Assembly (NCBI GenBank): GCA_964058805.1
Contig: CAXKVV010001601.1
Coordinates: forward strand, 1-29,940
Source: Schoenoplectus triqueter
Taxonomy: Eukaryota > Streptophyta > Magnoliopsida > Poales > Cyperaceae
Length of the DNA: 29,940 nucleotides
Direction of reading: 5' to 3'
Shown: piece after piece, positions 11,207 to 22,570 of the stretch
Layout of the letters: every line of letters starts with the position of its first letter
Numbering within the stretch: the first letter of the stretch is position 1
Made by a program: the position numbers and the translations under genes
Notes under the pieces: model-generated
Database searches by the model: none
What the model saw: the letters and a program-made list of their open reading frames with translations, nothing else
What the model was told of the DNA's origin: nothing

Positions 11207-14200
11207 TGTGAAACCCCTTCAAAAAAAAAATCTAACCCGACTCTCTGTCTTTTCTTTCTCGTTTTTCCTCTCTCTTTTTCCTCCCCGACCCGGACCTGCC
11301 TCCCTCTTCTCTCATTTCTTTCCTTGTTCTTCCCCTTCGCCTCTCTCCTTTGGAGCCAGACCCTCCCTCATTTTTCTTGGGGTTTTCCTCCTTTTTTTTC
11401 GATCCCAGCATAAACCTCCCTCTCCTATCAATGGTGCTCCAGCTTCACATATCCGATCGCCACCCCATCGACGATGACGTCGAGCTGCCTATCGGGCCAC
11501 TCGTCGCCCCCTTCCTCTATACTGTACAAACAAGGCACAGTCGCCCCGCTTGCCTTCCGTCGAGCACCACAGTAACCTCGTCTTTCCCCTTGGCCGAGCC
11601 TTCCGTCGTGCACCTCGTTCACCTTTTCTTGTGCTACCGTGAGAAGAAAATCTGGTACTACCCTTCCTTTTTCCTTTCCGGCTGTGTGGGCCGTGTGCCG
11701 GGCTGAGCCCGTGCCTTTGCATCGTTGATTGTTATTTTACCTTGTTCTAATTGCCTTGTATGCTTTGGTACACGGGTACCATTCGGTACCGGTGAGGCGG
11801 AGCCTTGGCCCCATGCCCTTGTTTCTTGGCCGGTTGTGCCCTCCTTATGTGATTTTGATTGGTGTTGTGTGATGGCTTATCTGCCAAACTCTATCTTGTG
11901 TGTGGTGCTGATTCGGTACCAGTTGAATGGACATGTACTGCCTTATGGTTGGTTCTCTGAAATTTGCTGTGTCGATTAATTCATGTATTGACCCTTTTAT
12001 GTTCCCGCTGCCTTGTGTTGTGCCTAGTTCTGGCCTTGTTATGCTGGCATGGCTTGTGCTGCTGTGTTCTCATTGATTTTGACTGCACCGGCCTTGTACT
12101 TTGTTGTCCTTACTGTGTCTGACTTGCGCCAATCTCCTACATTGTCATGTTGGTTATGTCATGTTATCTTGTTAATTTGGGATCGGTTGCTTGAATTGTT
12201 GTGTAGTTCCTATATGGAAACCCCTTGGAAGTTATGTGAAATGATAAAGATATCTACATTATATGCAGGCTTATTTGATATGGCAATTTAAGATAGGGGT
12301 CGAATGGTGAGTCTGATAAGTTTAAGGGGTCTAAAAGAATTTGTGGTAATAGCACCTCTCAGAGGGTTATATGCGCAAATTTAACCTTTACGTACAACTG
12401 AAACTATAAGAATAGTCGGAAAATAAATTGATCAAGTTAAATGGGCCGAAAGGTTAAGCGGGATAAAAGTATAATTAATAAATTAGTAAGTGTCGTAATT
12501 TAAAACGTGCGCAACTAATAATTAATTAATACTTATAGTGAAATATGGGAGATGATTACATGATCTGCCTCAATAATGAAAATCCGAACAGATACAGTGG
12601 TTTCGGAGGCAGCCTATGATCCCAAACACATTAAAACACCAACACATTTAATTAAATAAAAACATTAATTAAATTTAAGTTTAATTGGATTTATTTTCTT
12701 TTAATTTGATTTTTATTTTTAATTCTAGTTTTATATAATATATTTTATATTTTCTAATTAATGAAAATAATATTAAAATATTAAAATATTAGAATATTAA
12801 AATAATAAATAAAGTATAACAATAATTTATAATATAATATATATTAATCAATTTTTTTATTTTAATAATTGAATAACATTAATTAATATATATAAATACC
12901 TATTAATCAATTTCTCTATTTTTAATAAGAACGGTATTAATTATATAATATTATATATTAATAAATTTCTCTAATTCTAAATAGTTAATTATCCTAATTA
13001 TAATTAAATTAATTAAGGGATAACATTAAGCTAACTTAATTAATTTAAATGAATTAAATAAGTTACATTAATTAAAATAAATATAATCTCAAAATACCAA
13101 CACAGTTTAATTAAAACAAACACGTTAAATTAAAATTAAGTTTCCTTAATCTCTTTTACTTCTATTAATATAATCTCTAAATTATAAAAATAATACTAGT
13201 ATAAATAAAATAAAACGTAATTAAAGAATATATTATCAATAATTAAGAGTTATAAAATAATAATTTAAAATATAATAATAATTTAAATTTTAAAGTTTAT
13301 ATTAATCAATTTCCCTATTTTTAATTGATAAGAATAAAAATATTATAATATATATACATATATTAACAAAATTTTTGATTTTAAATTAATAAAAATAATA
13401 CTAAAAATATTAAATATAAGATATTATATATTAATTAATTTCTCTATTCCTAAATAATTAATTATCCTAAGTATAAATTTAATTTAATTAAGTAATATTA
13501 ACTAGTTAGCTTAATTAATCAAAATAAAATTTAAATCAATTATATTAAATCAAAATAAATATAATCTTAAAATACGAACTTAAATAATGATAATTTCAAT
13601 TGAGGGTCCGGTATACCTTGACCAAACCAAACCCAATGTGAATAGAATACTCGCCAATTTAATCTATTTTGACTTCATAGGTTTTCGAAAAATATCTTGA
13701 CGAGCCGACAAATGAATACACTCAGGATGAGACGGCTGACGAGATCGTGAGCGTCACCGGAGACTAAGCAATTTGACGCGACCGACCTGATCGAATTATT
13801 CTCAAGTACGATTTCCTGAGATTTGATTTTCTCTCTTCAGAATTAGGAACCCAAACCGAAAATAAATCTGTTTTCAAAATAAATCTGAACTGCGGTACTT
13901 TTGACCAAAATTAATTAGAGACCAAATCTGACCTGTCATTTGCATCCGGTAAATTGACCAGCATATTTGAGACATACCTGCATTCGCATGTCATATCATG
14001 TCACATTACACGTAGACAGGATATGAGTAGGATTTGGGAATATAATCCCGAGATAGGATCAGATAGAATTAAATAATTCAAGTTGTAGATTATATTTATT
14101 AGGAAAATATTATAACTATTACTAATTATTAATTAAGCTAGGTAGTTAATCATGCATTAAATGTATGGGAGTGCTGAGAGGCGGACCGGGTAATTCCCAG

Positions 14201-14579
14201 TCTGAGTTGCCTTGCATAACCAGACCATTGTGGTTACATATGGTGACCCATAGGCCCGTGAGACCCACCGGTCTGTATATGTACTGTGCATCTGTGCCTG
14301 TCGGATTATCCACCGATTCCGTCATTTGGCGGGTTCGGCTGTGTCAGAGTGTTTTTCTTTGATCAATATTATATTTTTTATTATTCTTAATATGATTAAA
14401 TTTTTAATCCAAATTTGAGCGATTTAGGATACCGTGTACTTCAGTGTTTAGTGTGGGCGGCCATATTCGAGATTGGAATCTACTTCGTGTTATTATATTA
14501 TTATATTTATCCGGCGTATTTAGGATCCTAATATTGTCCGAAGGGCTTTCTCCTTTGGCCCCTGGTTGGTACAGAGAAA

Positions 14580-14707
14580 GTCGGGATGCGGTCCGCTGGC
14601 CTTAGTAGGTACAGTGCAGGCTCTCATTTGTTTATATTTCATTTTGATATTTTTACGGGATGCGGTCCTCTGACCCTTGTTTGGTACAGTGTAGGCTCCC
14701 ATTTGAT
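14580..14707. repeat. Internal duplication in the solo LTR, 75-bp period
   Basis: CGGGATGCGGTCC followed by a GGTACAGTG-AGGCTC-CATTTG pattern occurs at about 14582 and again at about 14657. A partial third GGTACAG lies just upstream near 14567. Confidence 0.7.
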
Positions 14708-14918
14708 TTCGATTTGTTAATTCACGAGTAGTTATCTCCTTTGGCGATATGACAACTGAAGACATATTTATCCGTTTGTTTTTATTTTGTAAGGTGAATT
14801 ACCAGATTTAGCAGACCAGAGTACGTGCTTATGCACGCTCACTCTCCTAGGGCGTTATCGCCTCGGGAGCCCGAATTATCGCTTATGCGGCATTGGCGCC
14901 GTATAAACATAAATTTCT

Positions 14919-15000
14919 AAGTTCGTAAGTTGGGTCGCTGGTGGCGCCCGCTTAGGCAAGGCCCAAGTTCGTAAGTTGGGACGCTGGTGGCGCCCGCTTC
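14919..15000. repeat. Internal duplication in the solo LTR, 46-bp period
   Basis: AAGTTCGTAAGTTGGG, then one variable base, then CGCTGGTGGCGCCCGCTT, starts at 14919 and 14965. The two copies differ by one base over about 35 bp. Confidence 0.85.
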
Positions 15001-15698
15001 GAATAGATCTGGTGATTTGCAAAATTGGGATATTTATTTCGGGTGTTTGATTCTCGTACCCTATATTTTATATTATATTATTATTTCCACAGATTTTCTA
15101 TTTCGGGGTTAATTGTCATTTTATATCATTCATGTATGTATGTTCTCAAATGTATAAAATAATAATACATTAACATATAGTAAAATATTTCATTGCATTT
15201 TAAATTCGGTATCGGTATTTGGGTCCAGTCTAGGAAAGAAGATCAAATCTTAAGGCTGAATCTAAATCCGTACTGAGTAATTTAAAAATTACTCACGTTT
15301 TCACGGTGGTTGTGGGATCCAGGTATTTCAGGTTCGGGATCTTATTGGAGCGAGTGCTAGGTGCAGTCCTGCGCGATATCAGAGGTGCTTCGCCGCATCA
15401 GCACAGTGAGGCGGGTAGATGATAGGACTTATCGGGCATCGGGTTTTTGGTTTCTTTTTTGGGGTTTTATTTGAGAGATTTGGCTACCCATTCCGATGGA
15501 GTTAGCCCCGCCGGTGTTAGGCGTTGTATTTATCTGTATATTCTGGACTGCTATTGTTTTGTATTATTATTATTGTTTTGTTTATTCTGGGATTTACTTT
15601 ATTTTTATTCACTTAGCCTTTCGTACGCACGTCTCGTCGTGCGTACGTGGCGGGATTAAGCACCCCTAATCCGTTTTAATTATTCTAGGGTGTGACAC

Positions 15699-15700
15699 TT

Positions 15701-15743
<43 letters not shown>
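15699..15743. repeat. (TC)n(TA)n microsatellite
   Basis: A TC run passes directly into a TA run. It continues the right edge of MITE D and forms the left flank of the next MITE. Confidence 0.95.
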
Positions 15744-16100
15744 GAGTAAAGATATTGTGAGCTTAACTCAAAAAATATATCAAATCATTTTTAAATTTTA
15801 ATTTATCATGCTCATTAAATTCTTTATATGAAAATCTTATGGGATGTAAAAATTTGGAGTGTTTTGAGATTTTAAGTCACCATTTTTAATTATTAAAAAT
15901 GATGTTCAAACATTGAATATATTATTATTATTTTTAGAGCTCATTTTCAAAAATTAAAAATCATAACTTAGAAAGCTCAAAACACTTTAAATTTTTGCAT
16001 CCCATAAGATTTTCATATAAAGAATTTAATGAGAATGATAAATTAAAATTTAGAGATGATTTGATGCACTTTTTGAGTTAAGCTCACGGTATCTTTACTC
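15744..16100. mobile_element. Palindromic MITE (family A, copy 1)
   Basis: The left end reads GAGTAAAGATATTGTGAGC and the right end is the complement of GAGTAAAGATACCGTGAGC, each followed by TTAACTCAAAAA. The halves match inward, including AAATTTAATTTATCAT-like and CTTATGGGATG blocks, so the 357 bp could fold into a long hairpin. TA repeats flank both sides. Microsatellite-flanked MITEs of this style (for example rice Micron) are known. It has no coding capacity. Confidence 0.88.
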
Positions 16101-16113
16101 ATATATATATATA

Positions 16114-16500
16114 TAGGGAAAAAGATGTTTTACTTCAGTTTCAAATCTCATATACCGAGAACTCAAAATATCAATCTAATTAGTCAACAATCATCTAGAT
16201 ATTAAAAAATTATTGAATACCAAATTTTACTATTTTTGGAGCTTTGTAACTTTTTTTTTTGAAAGATGATAATTTTTTAGGTGCATCTATCATTATTTTA
16301 TTATTATTTTTGGTACATATTTTAAAAATCTAAAAAAATAGTTAAAAAGCTTCAAATGTAATCAAAATTGATATTCCATAAGATTTGAATATGTAGTTTA
16401 TGTTGGGTGAATTAGATTGACAATTTAAACTTTAATTTTATGAGATTTTTTTATGTTGAAGCAAAACCCTGTTTGTTTCGGGAAGCACCGTAAGATCTCC
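16114..16500. mobile_element. Diverged palindromic MITE (family E)
   Basis: It lies between two TA tracts. The left arm and the reverse complement of the right arm share AAATCTCATA, CAATCTAATT, CAAAT-TTA and GAGCTTTGTAAC-like blocks. The right end, on the other strand, reads GGTGCTTCCCGAAAC, like the family C terminus. It is also similar to the element at 27271-27680. Confidence 0.65.
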
Positions 16501-16510
16501 TTATATATAT

Positions 16511-16902
16511 AGTGAGGCTATGGTGCTTCATGAAGCACGAATTCTCCTGTGCATCGTGTCCGTATCTCAAATTTGAAAGTACAAACGGTCGATCTAAACT
16601 GTTGACTACATATTGAACTATCTTTGGAGATTATAATTTATATTTTTTTAAATTTTTTTACTATTTTTTAGATGGGTACAAATCTACTAGTTTTGGATAG
16701 TGCAAAAATCATTAGATCAACAAATTTTATGCCCATTTAAAAAATAGTAAAAGAATTCAAAAAAATATAAAATTTGATCTCCAAGGATATTTCAATATGA
16801 AGATGATGTTCAACGATTTGGATCGCCCATTTGAACTTTTAAATTTGAAATACGGATGTGAAGTATGAGAGATTTTGTGTTTCGTGAAGCACCATAGACT
16901 CA

Positions 16903-16906
<4 letters not shown>
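16511..16906. mobile_element. Palindromic MITE (family C, full copy)
   Basis: The left end is AGTGAGGCTATGGTGCTTCA and the right end complements to GAGTGAGTCTATGGTGCTTC. Inward, both arms carry TCCGTAT-TCAAATTT-AAAGT and a GATC-AAA-GTTGA block. GTGCTTCATGAAGCAC at 16523-16538 is a perfect 16-bp palindrome inside the left terminus. TA runs flank both sides. Confidence 0.87.
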
Positions 16907-16970
<64 letters not shown>

Positions 16971-16972
16971 AA
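16905..16972. repeat. (TA)n(GA)n microsatellite
   Basis: An uninterrupted TA run of about 40 bp changes to a GA run of about 25 bp. It separates two MITEs. Confidence 0.95.
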
Positions 16973-17328
16973 GAGTAAAGATAACGTGAGGTTAAATCAA
17001 AAAGTATACTAAATAATCTCAAATTTTGAATTTATCATACTCGTTAATTTTTTTATATGAAAGTCTTATGGGATGTAAAAATTTGGAGTGTTTTAACATT
17101 TTTAAGTCACTTTTTTTAATTTTTAAAAATGATGTCCAAACATTAAATATTTTATTATTATTTTTAGAGTTGATTTTCAAAATTTTAAAACCATGACTTA
17201 AAAAACTCAAAACACTCCAAATTTTTACATCATATATGATTTTTATATAAAAAATTTAATGAGAGTGAAAAATTAAAATTTAGAGATAATTGTTATTTTT
17301 TTGAGTTAAACTAACAATATATTTACTA
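16973..17328. mobile_element. Palindromic MITE (family A, copy 2)
   Basis: It is aligned end to end with 15744-16100: GAGTAAAGATAACGTGAGG at the left and a complementary TATTTACT end at the right, with the CTTATGGGATG and TTTGGAGTGTTTT blocks in the same places. At 356 bp its length matches copy 1. It is flanked by microsatellite on both sides. Confidence 0.87.
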
Positions 17329-17342
17329 TATATATAGAGAGA

Positions 17343-17743
17343 GAGTAAAACTAGTGTGCTCCTAGGAGCACAGAGCCTCTCCGTGATTCTAGCTCAAAAG
17401 TATATCAAATGATCTTCAAATTTTGATTTATCATCCTCATGAAATTTTTCATATTAAAATCTTATAGGGTACAAAAATTTGAGGTGTTTCGAGTTTTCTA
17501 AATTGATCTTTTTAATTTTTAAAAATAATATACAAATATTATATATTTTATTATTTTTTTAGAGTTGATTTTCAAAAATTTTAAAAAGCGATTTAGAAAG
17601 TTCGAAACACTCCAAATTTGTATACCCCATAAGATTTCAATATGAAAAATTTAATGAAAGTGATAAATCAAAATTTAAAACTCATTTGATATATTTTTGA
17701 GGTAGAATTACGTAGGGACTCCGTGCTCACGCTAGCTATACTC
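17343..17743. mobile_element. Palindromic MITE (family B, related to A)
   Basis: The left GAGTAAAACTAGTGTGCTC and the right end, complementing to GAGTATAGCTAGCGTGAGC, form the terminus, followed inward by GATTCTAGCTCAAAA and ATTCTACCTCAAAA. The interior resembles family A. GTGCTCCTAGGAGCAC at 17356-17371 is a perfect 16-bp palindrome. A TA/GA tract flanks the left side; the right flank is ordinary sequence leading to the amine oxidase promoter. Confidence 0.85.
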
Positions 17744-18088
17744 ATAATCTTTATCATGTATTCTCATCTACGTTCATATATTACTTCGTATAACTAATGG
17801 AGGCAGAGACGTTTCTAATCGGTCTTATGAATTTGTGGATCTTTTTAATTAGGCCACATATGACTATCCAACAAATGCATAAAATGGGGCTCAGTTCTCG
17901 GGCAACTATTCTCTGAAAAGATTTTTTTTGAAATTTTTTTAAAGATTAATCATAATGGCGTGGAGAAATCTGGATTTTAATTTATGAAAAAATTATTATG
18001 ATTAAATCTGAACCATTAATCTCTGATGGAACGTATTATATCAAAATACTCCCCTAAAGAGCTCTCCAGAGGAATCCCAGTCCCTCAG

Positions 18089-18098
18089 CTATATATAG
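18089..18098 (+). promoter_or_regulatory. TATA box of the amine oxidase gene
   Basis: CTATATATAG lies 60-70 bp before the start codon at 18158, which places transcription start near 18120. It is one of the few clean TATA boxes in front of a coding start in this window. Confidence 0.65.
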
Positions 18099-18157
18099 AT
18101 CTATAAGGCTAACTAGCCTCCCACAATTAATCAATCTCTAGGAATTCGTCAAACCCA

Positions 18158-20023
18158 ATGGCTTCACCCACAACTCCATCAACCACCAGTGCTCGCCATT
18201 TTCTCCTCTTCTCTCTCTTCCTCCTAGCCATCTTCCTATTTTTTGTCCGTTGGACCAATCCTGATCCTATCTTCAACGAAAACACAAACAGACTAAACAG
18301 AATTGCGCTCTCATCTTCCCCCCCACAGCACCCACTAGACCCACTGTCCTTTGATGAAATCTCCACCGTCCAATCAGTCCTCAAATCATATTCGCAATTT
18401 TCATTCCCCAATAGTTTCCCATCCATCCACACTCTATCTCTTGAAGAGCCTCCAAAACCAATTGTTCTCTCATGGCGACCGGGCCGTGCGCTCCCTCCTC
18501 GGCGTGCATCAGTTCTAGCATACTCCTTAGGCAAGTCGCATGTCCTGACAGTCGACGTAGACTCTCGCACCGTAATACTTCACGAAGTAGTCACCTCAGA
18601 GTCTGGTTTCCCTATGTTTACATCAGAAGACCTTGCGGTTGCAACTTCCATACCCTTCTCAAATTCAACTTTCATCAAATCTCTCACTTCCAGGGGCATC
18701 GATCCTGCTGACTTGACATGTGCACCTCTTCCTTCAGGTTGGTATGGTCCCGATGAAGAATCACGCCGTCTGATGAAAATACAGTGTTACTCTCATAAAG
18801 ACACTACAAATTTCTTCATGAAGCCGGCTGAGGGACTAACTGCACTCGTTGACATAGATAGAAATGAAACCATTCACATATGGGGTATTGGTCGAAATAT
18901 TCCCATGAGCAAAGATCCAGACACTGATTTCAGATATGAGGTTCAGAAGGAGAAGCATAAACCTTCCTCATGCAAAATAAACCCTATTTTCATGAATCAA
19001 CCAAATGGCCCGAGTTTTGATGTAAAAGGTAAATATTTTATCAGATGGGCCGGTTGGGAGATGCATGTCCGGCCCGATGCAAGAGCTGGGGTTATTATAT
19101 CTCAGGTAATAAGTAATATATATCTAGTTAATAAATCAATAGAGTTTTCTTCTACGTTCAATTACGATCTCCTTGACCGCGAAATATTTTTGACGAATTT
19201 TAAAAAAAATTATATAATCATACAAAGAAATTTCAAATTGAAATGGAAAATTCCAAATGACTGTTGATTATATGCACTTATAAATTCTATATACCAAGTC
19301 TCAAGTTATTGAACTTATTTTTCAAACTGCCGCCATCCAATATTACTAACAATTTTCACTAAAAATCGTTACTAAATTGATATTAATAAAGTTCAATTTT
19401 TGTTGTAGTGTGTTTTCAAGCATGGACAAATTCAGATGTATATTTAGGATGTCATTGTCAGCTAGACAAACTTTTCCACGATGATGCTCAACAAATTAAA
19501 CACAATTTTTTTTTGTCACGTAGTGTAATTTCAGAATTTGTTCATGCATACCTTTCTGTGGTTTGGGTACTAGCAATGGCTTAACCTATTGAATTGTCTT
19601 CTTAAAGTAATTACTGGATTGAATTGTCTTCTTAAAGTAATTACTGGTGAAAATAATACAACCTTTTCTTATGTTATTTGACATATATGCATGTAGGTCA
19701 AGGTATCAGATCCAGATACTGGCAAATACCGGCAAGTGATGTACAAAGGGATGGTATCGGAGTTGTTTGTACCGTACATGGATCCTACTGACGGGTGGTA
19801 CTTCAAGACATATCTGGATGCAGGGGAATACGGATTCGGCTTACAAGCTATGCCACTGGACCACCTTAACGACTGTCCGGCTGGATCCTACTTCATAGAT
19901 GGCGTATTTGCCACCGCAGATGGGCAACCTTATGTCCGATCAGATATTATTTGTGTGTTTGAGCGGTATGATGGTGATGTGGCGTGGAGGCATGCTGAGG
20001 GTCCAACAACAGAAAACATAAAT
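18158..20023 (+). CDS. Copper amine oxidase, first two coding exons (3' part not found)
   Basis: Copper amine oxidases convert primary amines or polyamines to aldehydes, ammonia and hydrogen peroxide. Exon 1 is 18158-19105 (316 codons, donor GTAATA) and exon 2 is 19697-20023 (109 codons, acceptor TGTAG, next donor GTAAGA); both are in phase 0. Residues about 14-32 are a hydrophobic signal or anchor. The N2 domain begins at HPLDPLSFDEI (about residue 57), N3 follows, and the catalytic domain starts around WAGWEMHVRPDARAGVIISQ. YFKTYLDAGEYGFG in exon 2 carries the family's catalytic-base Asp, residue 357. The protein stops at 425 residues against about 650-750 in the family. The exon with the topaquinone NYD/EY and the copper His ligands is absent from the remaining 9.9 kb. 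Either the gene is truncated or intron 2 is longer than the window. Read through, translation would end at 20101. Confidence 0.88.
19588..19647. repeat. Perfect 30-bp tandem duplication in amine oxidase intron 1
   Basis: A 30-bp unit starting ATTGAATTGTCTTC and ending ATTACTGG occurs at 19588-19617 and again, unchanged, at 19618-19647. Perfect identity in an intron indicates a recent event. Confidence 0.95.
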
Positions 20024-20078
20024 GTAAGATCCATACTTTTCTTTCGGAAAAACCATATATATATAATCGTACTTATAT

Positions 20079-20561
20079 ATAGGCTGCAAAAAAATTTATG
20101 ACGTTCGTAGCTCGTTCGAGTTTGGTTCTATTTTTTGTCAGATCAGTTCGAATTTGAATTCACTACTTTTTTTTCAAATGGTTCGGCTTGATTTAATTCG
20201 TAATTAATTATTTAATATATTTTGATTAAAAAAATAGTAAAATATAAATTAATTAATTAATTAATTAATACAATTCAAAAAATTAAAAATATACTTATTT
20301 ATTTATGGTATAATTATGTATGATAATGTGGAAATATATATTTTTAAAAAAATTTATTATAAAATTAATAAAATATTAGTTATTTCAACTCTAATTATTT
20401 ATGATTATATATAAGTATAGAAATTTTAATAATTAAGTTTGTCTAGAGCTTGAGTTTGAGCTAGCTTAGCTCTGTTTTACTAGGTTTGATTTTAGCTTGA
20501 GTTTGATTTAGCTCCACTCAATTTAATTAGTTTGAGTTCGGTTCAGCTCATTTGCAGCCCT
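20079..20561. mobile_element. hAT-type MITE with 8-bp TSD
   Basis: ACTTATAT flanks both ends (20071-20078 and 20562-20569), the 8-bp duplication expected of hAT. The right end reads TTTGCAGCCCT; the left end reads AGGCTGCAAA, its complement with one base lost. The sub-ends carry TCGTTCGAGTTTGG and GAGTTCGGTTCAGCTC, typical of the plant hAT non-autonomous group beginning GGGCTGCAAA. It has no transposase. It sits just after the second amine oxidase exon. Confidence 0.85.
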
Positions 20562-20608
20562 ACTTATATTTGTGAGCACTGCTGTACTAGTCTTGCACAT
20601 TTATATAA

Positions 20609-20877
20609 GGATAAGAATCGGTTGACAATGGATATCTAAATCAATATAAAAAATCTTAAAAAAAATTATAGATGTTTCTTCTACCTGTAGATTGATGGTC
20701 ATTCAAATTTCATACAATTTAATTATTTTTTTATAGTCTATCAAAGACTATTAAATTTTTATACAATTTACAACAGTTCAATTTAACTATTTTTTATAAA
20801 CTATCAAATGATTATTTAAACATCCATTATCAAAATTGTCAAGATAACCCATTTTCAACCGATCCCCACCCTTTATC
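20609..20877. mobile_element. Palindromic MITE (family F, copy 1)
   Basis: Left GGATAAGAATCGGTTGACAA pairs with the complement of the right end, GGGGATCGGTTGAAAATGG. Both arms continue with ATAGTCTATCAAA-type and TTTTATACAATTT blocks around the centre. Two further copies follow downstream. Confidence 0.75.
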
Positions 20878-21403
20878 CAATAGGCATGATAAATAGTTCT
20901 TCTCTGACAAAATAATCTAATGAATCAGTCTGGTGCAACAATGCAAGAGTAGAAAATTTCAAATCGTGACATGATCACAGCTCGGAGTTTTTCCTATATT
21001 TATATAACTATAATAGTCACGTGCAGCATTTTATAAATAGTTTTTGATTAGCATCAACACTGATTCATTAGATTGCACTGAGATTCACATAAAGTAAATA
21101 TAAAAAAATTCCTCATATTAACACCCGTCAAAACATTGTGCAACACAACGTACAATATAGCAAAGAATATGAACATATTTTCGTGTTACACTTCAATATA
21201 AAGCAAAGAATATGAAATCAATGTTCCCGTAGGTTTGATTTGGATGAAAACATCTTCTATAGAAATCTGAATTTAGATGCTTTGATCACTTCTGTATATT
21301 GAAAATAAAGAGTACGAATTAAATTAAGGGACATACTTTTTCCAAAGTAGCTGGGAAGAAAGTCCAATATTATAGTAGTTAGTAATCAAATTTATCACGC
21401 ACT

Positions 21404-21700
21404 GAAAATATAGCTAAATCATTTTTTAATCTTAATTTATGGGTTTCAGTAAATTTTTCATATCAAAATCTTATTGGATATATTCATAATCTTCTAAGTA
21501 TTATTTATTTTTTAAGATGGCTAAGTAATAATAATAATAAAGTAATACATATTTTCTTGGTCCTTTAGAAAAAAAAAATAAAACTAATACTTATAAAACT
21601 TTAAAAGTAGAAAATTTTTATATCCCATAAAATTATAATATAAAGAATTTATTGAGACTCATAAAGCAAGATTGAAAATGATTTAACTATATTTTTGAGT
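21404..21700. mobile_element. Degenerate palindromic MITE (family A/B relative)
   Basis: AAAATATAGCTAAATCATTT at the left pairs with the complement of the right end, AAAATATAGTTAAATCATTT. This continues through AATCTT-TTTATG-GT and a TATATCCCATAA-like block shared with family A. No microsatellite remains at the flanks. Confidence 0.65.
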
Positions 21701-21764
21701 TCGTAGTAAATTCGATAACTAACTATGCATAGCACTCCAGTATATCTCAAATATCTATAAAGAG

Positions 21765-22125
21765 TAAATCTATTATGAGCTTGAACAAATGAAAGTCTTT
21801 TATGAGCCTAAATAAATAAATATCTATTCTATCTAAATTTTTTACATCAAAATTAATATTGTGGGATATAATTTTTTTTTCAGTTTTTGAGTTTTAAGTA
21901 TTTATGTTAGATTTTTGAAAATGTTATTTTTTGTAAGAAAAAAATCATTATTTTTTTAATATTTTAGAGTTATATTAAAAAGTTTGAAACAGAGAAAATT
22001 GTTTGGGTCTCATAAAATTTTTATTAAAAAATTTATTGAGCAACATAAATAAGAAAATTAAAATAATTAGATATATTATTTATTTGCTAAATCAAAATTT
22101 GAAAAAAAAAATATTAGATATATTT
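21765..22125. mobile_element. Badly decayed A/B-type MITE
   Basis: GAGTAAATCTATTATGAGC at the left resembles the family A terminus. The right part complements to AATTATTTTAATTTTCTTAT then a CTCAATAAATTTTTTAATA block as in family B. The two arms match only in patches. Confidence 0.4.
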
Positions 22126-22248
22126 TATCATTTCCTGTGTATGTATGTATTACTCAGTAATTAGGCAAAAGAAGAATATGACCTGATTCAAAAATAATGA
22201 TAAGAAGTAAAGGAATTAAAAAGTACGAACTAAGAAAAGTACTTAAAG

Positions 22249-22570
22249 GGAGGGATCCTTGACAATTGGTTATTTTAATCTCGGCAAAGGCATTATAGAT
22301 TAATAGTGTTTTAAATTTCAAACCATTTTGATATCTTTTTATTGTTAATTAACAAATATAAGAATTTTATATGATTTACAATGTTTATAATTTAATGGTT
22401 TTCGATGGACCTTCAAATGATATCAAATTATATTTAATTTAAAATACTATCAATCTATAAGTTAAATAATATATCTATAATTTTTTTTCTATTTTAGATT
22501 TTTTTTTGTGTTTTTTTAGAATGCCATTGTCATGATTGTCAAAGAAACCCATTTTCAAAAAAAAATACAT
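22249..22570. mobile_element. Palindromic MITE (family F, copy 2)
   Basis: The left end GGGATCCTTGACAATTGGTT pairs with the complement of the right end, GAAAATGGGTTTCTTTGACA. The interior shares TTTTAAATTTCAAACCATT and TTAATGGTTTTCGATGGAC with the other F copies. Confidence 0.7.

Larger units (their letters stand above)
11207..15697. mobile_element. Long solo LTR, probably Ty3/Gypsy
   Basis: It begins TGTGAAACCCC and ends GGGTGTGACA, an imperfect inverted terminus of TG...CA type. CTTTC flanks both sides (11202-11206 and 15698-15702) as a perfect 5-bp target duplication. The start sequence does not recur near the right end, so this is one LTR, not an element bounded by two. It contains no pol. 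A length of 4.49 kb fits long-LTR chromoviruses such as Tekay/Del, but that placement is inference. It has a CT-rich and GC-rich head (11240-11700), an AT-rich middle (12640-13600) and a GC-rich tail. Frames of 60-120 codons inside it show no known domain. Confidence 0.85.

Noticed and set aside
11187..12291. Plus- and minus-strand frames of 64-118 codons
   Set aside because: They fall inside the solo LTR in its GC/CT-rich head, overlap on both strands and show no domain.
15699..17743. CRISPR-like array from the alternating repeats
   Set aside because: The spacers are 350-400 bp palindromic elements in a plant genome; there is no short-repeat periodicity.
18127..18570. Minus-strand 147-codon frame
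   Set aside because: It is antisense to the first amine oxidase exon and has no recognisable domain.
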